Shown here: positions 55,880 through 64,000 of the stretch, in pieces | Numbering within the stretch: position 1 is the stretch's first letter | Layout of the letters: every line of letters starts with the position of its first letter | From: Proteles cristata cristata | Taxonomy: Eukaryota > Chordata > Mammalia > Carnivora > Hyaenidae | Reading direction: 5' to 3' | Assembly: GCA_017311185.1 (NCBI GenBank) | Contig: JAESUZ010003487.1 | Coordinates: 372,001-436,000 of the forward strand | DNA: 64,000 nt | Position numbers and translations under genes: made by a program | Notes under the pieces: model-generated | What the model saw: only the letters and a program-made list of their open reading frames with translations | The model's database searches: none | What the model was told of the DNA's origin: nothing

Positions 55880-56444
55880 AAAAATGCAGGATAATATATA
55901 TAATTCAAGATGTTTTTCTCTTACTCTCTCCTTTTCCACTCATCCATCTTTGCATTCAGTCTATCTTTACAATGCTATTCTTCATAGTGTGAGCTTTTCT
56001 GATCATTGTACCAGAATCACCAAAAATCCATGTCTCATTTTGAGCAACTGTTTTCTAGGGAAATTGGTATGGCACACGAGAGAAGGGAGGGGATGGGGAG
56101 AGGGCTTCATGGTGAGGGGATACACTTGGTCAGGAGAGCTACATCTGCCATCATTATTTTGTAAAAATAATATCTTTTTTTTTGTATTAAATTTCCCAAT
56201 CATTTAGAGTCCAAACTGGTTTATTTTGGTGAGAGTCATCTGAATAATTTCTTGATAATAAGAATTTAAGAAATGGGCAAAGTTGGCTGGCCTAATGAAG
56301 TTCAAACTTGGGTTTGATTACAACCTTATGATTCTGATGTTTAAAAAAAAGATACGATATATTCTTTCTCTGTACATATACTGTATTTTATGTAGATAGT
56401 TTATCTCTGCCATTTTACCTTTGGAGGTACACGATTGAAAGTAG
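55880..56444. other. Single-copy DNA, nothing recognised
   Basis: Overlapping frames at 55884-56207 (plus) and 56003-56203 (minus) have no domains. Confidence 0.45.
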
Positions 56445-56615
56445 GAATATCTAAACTACACAATAATAGAGAGCAAATAACACATTCCAAAAAACACCTC
56501 CTGAAGAGCCAGTCCCTGGACAGTGTATGACCCCTCCCTTTAATATAGCAGTGCTCGCAGGTGCAGAGCACATAACAAACTTTTAAATCTCATAAGGGGT
56601 AGAAATCTAACCAAA

Positions 56616-57510
56616 ATGATGAAACAGAAGAATTCTCCTCAAAAGAAATTCCAGGAAGAAGTGACAGCTATAAAATGGCTCAAAACAGATATAAGCAATA
56701 GAACTGAACAAGAATTTAGAATAATAGTCATAAGTTTAATCGCTGGGCTTGAAAAAAAAGCACAGAACATGGCAGAGAATCTATTGTTGCAGAGATCAAG
56801 GATCTAAAAATTAGTCATGATGAATTAAAAAACGCTATAAGTGAGGTGCAAGATATAATGGAGGTGGCCACATCATGGATTGAAGAGGCAGAGGGGAGAC
56901 TGGGTGAGTTAGAAGATAAAACTATAGAAAAAGAGGAAGCTGAGTAAAAGAGAGAAAATGATCCAGGAGCATGAAAGGAGAATTCAAGATCTGAGTGATG
57001 CAATCAAACGGAACAATATCTGTATCATAGGAATTCCAGAAGAAAAAAAGAGAGAGAAAGGGGATGAAGGGGTACTTGAACAAATTATAGCTGAGAACTT
57101 CCCCAATCTGGGGAAGGAAACAGACACTGAAATCTAAGGGGTGTAGAAAACCCTTCCCAGACATAACTTGAATTGATCTTCTGCATGACATATCATAGTG
57201 AAACTGGCAAAATACAAGGATAAAGAGAGAATTCTGAAAGCAGCTAGAGATAAACGGGCCTTAACATATAAAGGTAGACACATCAGGGTAGTAGCCTGGG
57301 TAGATACCTATCTACTAAAACTTGGCAGGCCAGAAAGGAATGGCAGGAAATCTTCAATGTGATGAACAGGAAAAATATGCATCCAAGAATCCTTTATCCA
57401 GCAAGCCTTCCATTCAGAATAAAAGGAGAGATAAAGGTTTTCCCAAACAAACAAAAACTGAAGCAATTCATCACCATTAAGCTAGCTCTACAAGACATTC
57501 CAAGGGGGAC
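56616..57510 (+). pseudogene. L1 ORF1 remnant (RNA-binding chaperone)
   Basis: ORF1p is the nucleic-acid-binding trimer that packages L1 RNA. An ATG at 56616 opens a 63-codon piece rich in Lys, Glu and Gln, fitting the N-terminal coiled-coil part; it stops at 56805-56807. Similar sequence continues in other frames (GAGGCAGAGGGGAGACTGGG, then GGAATTCCAGAAGAAAAAAA at about 57,030, then the RNA-recognition part near 57,210-57,420). Several frameshifts and stops, for example TGAGTAAAAG at about 56,940, break it. Non-functional. Confidence 0.85.
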
Positions 57511-57585
57511 TCTATGAGGGAATTGTTGCAAGGAACACAAAGTACCAGAGACATCACTACAAACATGAGTCCTGTAGAGAACACA

Positions 57586-60500
57586 ATTACTCTAAACCCA
57601 TATATTTTTAATAATAACACTGAATGTAAATGGACTGAATGTTTCAATCAAAAGACACAGGGTATCAGAATGGATAAAAAGACAAGATCCAATTATTTGC
57701 TATCTACAAGACCAATTTTATACCTTCAGATTGAAAGTGAGGGGATGGAGAAGTTCCTATCATGCTACTGGAAGTCAAAAGAAAGCTGGAGTAGCCATAC
57801 TTATATCAGACAAACTAGACTTTAAATTAAAGGCTGTACCAAGAAATAAAAAACGGCATTATATAATAATCGCAGGTTCTATACATCAGGAAGAGCTAAC
57901 AATTATAAATATCTATGTACCGAATTCAAAACGTCCAAATATATAAAACAATTAATCACAAACATAAGCAATCTTATTGGTAAGAATGTGGTGACTGCAA
58001 GGGACTTTAATTCACTTACAGCTATGGATAGGTCATCTAGACAGGAAATCAGTAAAGAAATAAAGGCCCTGAACAATACACTGGACCAGATGGACTTGAC
58101 AGATATATTTAGAACTCTACATCCTAAAGCAGCAGAATATACTTACTTTCTTCTTTGTTGCACATGGAACATTCTCCAAGATAGATCACATACTGGATCA
58201 CAAAACAGCCCTCAATAAATATAAAAGAATTGAGATCGTATCATGCACACTTTCAGATCACAGTGCTGTGAAACTTGAAATCAACCCCAGGGAAAAGTCG
58301 GGAAATCTCCAAAAGCATGGAGGTTAAAGAACATTCTACTAAAGAATGAATGGGTCAACCAGGCAATTAGAGAAGAAATTTTAAAATATATGGAAACAAA
58401 TGAAAATTAAAACACAACAATTCAAACCCTTTGGGATGCAGCAAAGGCAGTCCAAAGAGGAAAATACATTGCAATTCAGGACTCTCTCAAGAAAAAAGAA
58501 AAATTCTAAATACAAAATCTAACAGCACACCTAAAGGAACTAGAAGCAATACAGCAAAGACGTCCCAAACCCAGCACCAGAAGAAAAGTAACAAAGATCA
58601 GAGCGAAAATAAACAATATAGAATCCAAAAAAATGAGTAGAACAGATCAATGGAACTGAGTTGGTTTTTTGAAACAAAACAAAACGAAACAAAAAGTAAA
58701 ATCGATAAACCTCTGGTGGAGCTTCTCAAAAAGAAAAGAGAGAGGACACAAATAGATAAAATCATGAATGAAAATGGATTTATCACAACTAATCTCTCAG
58801 AAATACAAACAATTATCAGGAAATACTATGGAAAATTATATGCCAACAAACTGGACAACCTGGAAGAGATGGACAAATTTCTAAACATCCCCACACTACC
58901 AAAACTCAAATGGGAAGAAATAGAAAATTTGAATAGACCCATAACTAGTGAAGAAATTGAATCAGTTATCAAAAATCTCTCAAAAAATAAGAGTTCTGGA
59001 CCAGATGGCTTCCCTAGGGAATTCTACCAGACATGTAAAGCAGAGTTAAGACCTATCTTTCTCAAGTTGTTCCACAATATAGAAACGGAAGGAAAAGTTC
59101 TGGACTCATTCTATGAAGCCAGCATTACTTTGGTTCTCAAACCAGAGATCCAACAAAAAGGAGAGCTACGGGCCAATATCCCTGACGAATATGGATGTAA
59201 AGATTCTCAACAAGATACTAGCTAATCGAATTCAACAGCATATAAAAAGAATTATTCACCATGATCAAGGGGAATTCATTCCTTGATCTTCAGGGCTTCA
59301 GGGCTGATTCAATATTCACAAATCAATCAGTGTGATACATCACCTTAATAAAAGAAAGGATAAGAAACATATGATCCTGTCAATAGAAGCAGAAAAAGCA
59401 TTTGACAAAATACAGCATCCTTTCTTAATAAAAACCCTCAAGGAAGTCAGGGTAGAAGGAACATATTTAAACATCATAAAAGCCATTTATTAAAAGCCCA
59501 CAGCTAATATCAACCTTAATGGGGAAAAACTGAGAGCTTTCCCCCTGAGATCAGGAACACGACAGGGATGTCCACTCTCACCGCTGTTGTTTACCATAGT
59601 GCTGGAAGTCCTAGCATCAGCAATCAGACAGCAAAAGGAAATAAAACACATCAAAACTGGCAAAGAAGTAAAACTTTCACTTTTTGCAGATGACATGATT
59701 CTCTACATGGAAAACCCGACACACTCCACCAAAAGTCTGCTCCATCTGATACATGAATTCAGCAAAGTTGCAGGGTACAAAATCAATATACAGGAATCGA
59801 CTGCATTTTTATACACCAATAATGAAGCAACAGAAAGGGAAATTAAAAAAACTGACCCCATTTACAATTGCACCAAGAACCATAAAATACGTAGGAATAA
59901 ACCTAACCAAAGATGTAAAAGATCTGTATGCTGCAAACTATAGAAAACTTATGAAAGAAATTGAAGAAGACACAAAGAAATGGAAAAACATTTCATGCTC
60001 ATGGATTGAAAGAATAAATATTGTTAAAATGTCAATACTACCCAAAGCAATCTACATATTCAATGCAATCCCAATCAAAATTGCACCAGCATTCTTCTCA
60101 AAGCTAGAACAAACAATCCTAAAACTTGTATGGAACCACAATAGACCCCGAATAGCCAAACTAATATTAAAGAAAAAACCAATGCATGAGGCATCACAAT
60201 CTGACTTTAGCCTCTACTACAAAGCTGTCATCATCAAGATGGTATGGTATTGGCACAAACACAGACACATAGACCAATGGAATAGAACAGAGAACCCAAA
60301 ATCGGATCCACAAATGTATGGCCAACTAATCTTTGACAAAGCAGGAAAGAGTATCCAATGGAAAAAAGACAGCCTCTTTAACAGATGGTGTTGGGAGAAC
60401 TGGACAGCAACATGCAGAAGAATGAAACTAGATCACTTTCTTACCACCATACACAAAAATAAACTCAAAACGGATGAAAGACCTGAATGTGAGACAGGAA

Positions 60501-61250
60501 ACCATCAAAACCCTAGAGGAGAAAGCAGGACAAACCTCTTTCACCTCAGCCACAGCAATTTCTTAATCGACACATCTGCAAAGACAAGGAAATCAAGAGC
60601 AAGAATGAACTATTGGGACCTCATCAAGATAAGAAAGCTTCTGCACTGCAAAAGAAACAATTAACAAAACTAAAAGGCAACCGATGGAATGGGAAAAGAT
60701 AGTTGCAAATGACATATCAGGTAAAGGGCTAGTATCCAAAATCTATAAAGAACTCAGCAAGCTTCACACCCGAAATACAAATAATCCACGAAGAAATGGA
60801 CAGAAGACATGAATAGACACTTTTCCAAAGAAGACATCCAGATGGCCAACAGACACATGAAATGATGCTCAATGTCACTCATAATTAGGGAAATACAAAT
60901 CAAAGCCACACTGAGATACCACCTCACACAGGTCAGAGTGGCAAAAATAAACAAATCAGGAGACTATAGATGCTGGAGAGGATGTGGAGAAATGGGAACC
61001 CTCTTACACTGTTGGCGGGAATGCAAACTGGTGCAGCTGCTCTGAAAAACAGTGCAGAGCTTCCTCAAAAAATTAACAATAGGACCTCCCTCTGACCCAG
61101 CAATAGCATGCTAGGAATTTACCCAAGGGATACAGGAGTGATGATATACCCCAATGTTTATAGCAGCACTTTCAACAATATTCATATTATGGAAAGAGCC
61201 TAAATGTCCATCAACTGATGAATGGATAGAGAAGAAGTAAGTCAGGCAGA
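57586..61250 (+). pseudogene. L1 ORF2 remnant (endonuclease-reverse transcriptase)
   Basis: ORF2p nicks target DNA and reverse-transcribes L1 RNA on it. The expected start codon is ATT at 57586-57588. Endonuclease pieces: 57731-57946 and 57988-58218; the family's Gly-Asp-Phe-Asn motif reads Arg-Asp-Phe-Asn near 58,003, while Ser-Asp-His-Ser survives near 58,254. Reverse transcriptase pieces: 58650-59225 (Ser-Gly-Pro-Asp-Gly-Phe) and 59587-59943, with Arg-Gln-Gly-Cys-Pro near 59,560 and the catalytic Phe-Ala-Asp-Asp intact at 59683-59694. The C-terminal part is the 303-codon frame 59753-60664 plus a further piece with the cysteine-rich motif near 60,970-61,023. The parts lie in different frames with stops between them. 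Antisense frames such as 60754-60954 are shadows. Confidence 0.92.
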
Positions 61251-61531
61251 GAAAGACAGATACCATATGTTCACTCATATGTTGATCTTGAGAAACTTGG
61301 TGGAAGACCATGGGGGAGGGGGAGGGGAAAAGCTGGTTATAAACAGAGAGAGAGGGAGGCAAATCATAAGAGACCCTTAAATATAGAGAACAAACTGAGG
61401 GTTGATAGGGAGTGGGGTAGAGGGGAAAATGGGTGATGGGCATTGAGAAGGGCACTTGTTGGGATGCACACTGGGTGTTGTATGGAAGCCAGTTTTATAA
61501 TAAACTATGTTTTTAAAAAAGAATATCTAAA

Positions 61532-61855
61532 ATAAAGCTAATTGCTTTTCTTTCTCTTTAAATTGCACTATTCACTGGAAAGGAAAAACCAAAAAGGTGA
61601 CACTGATTTTGAAGAGGGCAGGACAGATGAATTAGTTCAAGAGTTACTGCCTTCTTATATACTCAGTAAGACTTTGCGGGATTAAAAAAAGGCCAATCAC
61701 AACAGGTAAACTTTAATTAATCATTAAGATGAGCTTTATACTCTCTGTTATCTCTTAATATGGCTTTAGTATTTAATTGGTTTTTCACTTGAAATTAATA
61801 CAAATCAATCTGAACTTCATCAAATGCTGTTACAGACCTCTCATTTAATTTTCAT
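61532..61855. other. AT-rich single-copy DNA, nothing recognised
   Basis: No feature found between the L1 and the next SINE. Confidence 0.5.
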
Positions 61856-62069
61856 TGTTTTTATTTTGAATGCTTATTAATTTTTGAGAGAGAGAATCAG
61901 AGCGTGAGTCAGGGAGGGGCAGAGACTGAGGGACAGACAAAATCCAAAGCAGGCTCCAGGCTCCATGCTGTCAGCACAAAGCCCGACGTGAGGCTTGAAC
62001 CCATGAACCAGGAAATCATGACCTGAGATGAAGGTGGAGGCTTAACCAACTGAGCTACTCAGGTACCCC
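61856..62069 (-). mobile_element. Carnivore SINE
   Basis: Inverse SINE with short (GA)n, GCAGGCTCCAGGCTCCATGC, mutated B box (GGCTTGAACCCATG), and head GAGCTACTCAGGTACCCC. No exact TSD. Confidence 0.93.
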
Positions 62070-62829
62070 TGTAGACATCCAATTTAAAATATATTGCAGT
62101 AAGTTTGGAATGGTGATTGACTGCTTAAAAAATAAGGACAGACTATAGGAGAGAAGTATCAAAAGCAAACCTGTGAGCATATTTTGGGTCTAGCCAGCCC
62201 TCAGTAAGCTAAATTCCTCCCCTACCATCTAGCAAATCTTTCAGATTTGCTACTAATGTATAACATAGGGTCTTTCTAAGGAGCCAAATTGGGTGCTTCT
62301 CTTTTTTGAGATGATGACTAGGAACATCAAAGAGGAACACCAGATTAAATAACATCAAAAACAATAAAAGCAGTCACAGAACTAGCAGCAAACTTCTCTC
62401 CTATTGGTTACTGAAATTACCATATTAAAATGTATTCTTTGTGTCTCATTAAGATTCATATATTCATAGGAGATAGAGTTACTGAACATTTGTAATTCGT
62501 GAAAATTTTTCTCCCTGAGAAATCTGATCAGGGAAGTGGGTATTCCAGAGTATCCTGATGTCAGGTAAGAGTCCGATGGATGGTAATTCACTGAAAATTC
62601 ATCTTTGTCAGTGGAAGGAAACACACAGAGTGTCTATGGCTGGTCAGGATAACAGCCTCCCTATCTGTGTGCAGTTAGGAGTCAGTTCCTTAACCATTAG
62701 GTTCCTCTATTCCTAGAATCCTGGAGCTGAAGCCCAAAGAAACGTTTCCAAATTAAAAATAGTAAATGGGCCAATGGAATGGTATTCACCTCAAATTCTT
62801 TCAAGAGTAACATCAGATATAAATAGGCA
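62070..62829. other. Single-copy DNA, nothing recognised
   Basis: The 80-codon minus frame at 62382-62624 has no domain. No repeat assigned. Confidence 0.45.
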
Positions 62830-63225
62830 GTTTGCTCTTCTTCCTGCAATGCCTTTGTTGCACTAAATCATTATCTGTCAAACTCACGATACTTCCAGGT
62901 CCTGCTTAAGTGCTACTTATTTTCTATAACTTCTTTTGAATTACTTTTCCTCCTCTCCTCCTCTACCTCACAGGTAAAAAAATTAATTAACTATTAACTA
63001 AGATTCTTAACTAAGGTATAATTAATTTTCCTGTAGTGCTCTTTTATACCTCCACGACAGCATGTATCACATTATACACTATATCATAGCTATCTGTCTA
63101 CCTCTGGTGGTCCCGCCAGACTGTGAAGACATCAAGGGCTGCCACACATCTTATATTCCAGAAGAACACAGTGCTTGAAATGCAATACATGCCGGTGTTC
63201 GTTAAGGGTTTGTTCAATCAAACAT
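62830..63225 (+). mobile_element. L2 LINE, 3' end, diverged
   Basis: TTCCTGCAATGCCTTTGTTG, TCCAGGTCCTGCTTAAGTGC, CCGCCAGACTGTGAAGACAT, CAAGGGCTGCCACACATCTT and a TTGTTCAATCAAAC tail run in L2 3' order. Confidence 0.65.
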
Positions 63226-64000
63226 CTGTCTTTCTCTAAGCTAATCTTGAATGATTATTCATCTAGCTCTTAAAACACAGTACATTAATAGAACAGCAGG
63301 GAATCAGAACACAGAAACAAGATCAGAAATCAGTATTAACAGGAACAGGGAACAATGCCTTTATGACACTTCCTGATCAGCCTCTCTGTGAAGAATAACT
63401 AAGTATCACACTACCAGGCTAAAAGAAAGCATTATAAATCACACAGAGTTTTACTCGTATATCTAGTCTACTATTCCTGGAGTTAATGTTTACTTCCTCC
63501 CTCCCAATTTAAAAAGTGACCAGAAATGTCAGAAGAACACGGTCATATTGAGAATAAGGTATCTCAGGGACATACCTGGAAGCCCCGGAATGGGAAGAGA
63601 AGAGTTGACTTCTGTCATTTTGCATGGTTTCTCAACTGCGATGCAGTTTGGTGGAGGGACAATCACAACTTCCCCAAGAAAGAGACCATGTTCTGCTTTC
63701 TACAGTTTTGAACTGATTTTCATGCTTCCCAAGTTACTTAGTTTTCTATGCATTTTGGGATAAATAATCTTGGTATTTAAATAAAGTCTAAAATGTTTAA
63801 AAGGCATTGCTAAGACTATTTATGTGCACTCCATAAAGTTATGCTTTAAAATAGCTACTTCAAGAATCATGTTTATATCCTCCTTATATCATGGTTCTGA
63901 CTCATCTTCAATGTTCTACTGTATATTCTCCAGTCAAGGTTTATGATCCTGGCCTATTCTTCCTTGTGACAGTCTGTTATGAATTTTGTGCCATCAGCCA
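63226..64000. other. Single-copy DNA, nothing recognised
   Basis: Two overlapping plus-strand frames (63526-63763) are short and lack domains. AT-rich to the window end. Confidence 0.45.

Larger units (their letters stand above)
56456..61520 (+). mobile_element. Large carnivore L1 retrotransposon, 5'-truncated, defective
   Basis: About 5.07 kb long. The 11-bp TSD GAATATCTAAA is at 56445-56455 and 61521-61531. It starts in the 5' leader just upstream of ORF1 (CACCTCCTGAAGAGCCAGTC), continues through ORF1, the spacer and ORF2, and ends in the 3' UTR and a short A-rich tail (GTTTTTAAAAAA). The promoter region of a complete L1 is missing. Both ORFs are broken, so it cannot move on its own. Relative to the 3' end at 18,517-18,628, about 100 bp are missing at the ORF2/UTR junction near 61,235. 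Confidence 0.96.

Noticed and set aside
59753..60664. 303-codon frame, the longest in the window
   Set aside because: It is L1 ORF2 sequence downstream of the RT catalytic motif, not a host gene.
1..64000. A novel multi-gene system (defence, biosynthetic or mobile)
   Set aside because: No host protein-coding genes are visible. All sizeable coding remnants belong to L1, and the rest is common mammalian repeats and single-copy non-coding DNA.

Overview
This window is mammalian nuclear DNA from a carnivore, most probably a felid. The evidence is 21 copies of a tRNA-derived SINE that opens with GCCTGGGTGGCTCAGTCGG, carries a GGTTCGAGCC-type B box, and ends in a (TC)n block and an A-rich AATAAATAAA tail. 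L1 elements whose 3' ends match each other in carnivore-type sequence support this. The base composition is AT-rich and CpG-poor, and no long open reading frame belongs to a host gene. I find no rRNA, functional tRNA, CRISPR array, operon or prokaryotic feature. The window is intergenic or deep intronic; which of the two cannot be decided from the sequence.

Layout. 0-5 kb: MIR, an antisense L1 3' end, and an antisense L2. 5-12 kb: mostly single-copy DNA with two SINEs. It holds the best regulatory candidates: a possible phase-0 exon at 7300-7488, a paired AP-1/NF-E2 site at 8922-8944, and CTCF-like motifs near 7.17 and 10.12 kb. 12-16 kb: a SINE, a hAT-type MER element, MIR and L2. 16.3-19.8 kb: an old L1 broken by two SINEs and a younger L1, all ordered by target-site duplications (TSDs). 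20-32 kb: SINEs, MER5/MER20, L2, a second nested L1, and an MLT1-like LTR. 32-43 kb: a CTCF-like motif, SINEs including a head-to-head pair, old antisense L1, a 24-bp perfect palindrome, a GT/CG Z-DNA-type tract, a probable old LTR, and a CpG-enriched patch at 40.6-41.0 kb. 43-56 kb: a 37-bp minisatellite, many SINEs, and long stretches I cannot assign. 56.46-61.52 kb: the dominant object, a 5.07-kb 5'-truncated L1 with decayed ORF1 and ORF2. 61.5-64 kb: a SINE and L2.

The only protein-coding remains are L1 ORF1 and ORF2 fragments, all broken by stops and frameshifts. I did not find a new gene system. The most useful leads are the candidate exon, the paired AP-1 site, the CpG-enriched patch, the palindrome, and several unusual retrotransposon structures: a tandemly duplicated L1 3' end, a possible 3' transduction, and a 5'-truncated SINE with a clean TSD. 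All identifications are by eye against remembered consensus patterns; old repeats (MIR, L2, MER, MLT1, L1M) have approximate borders.
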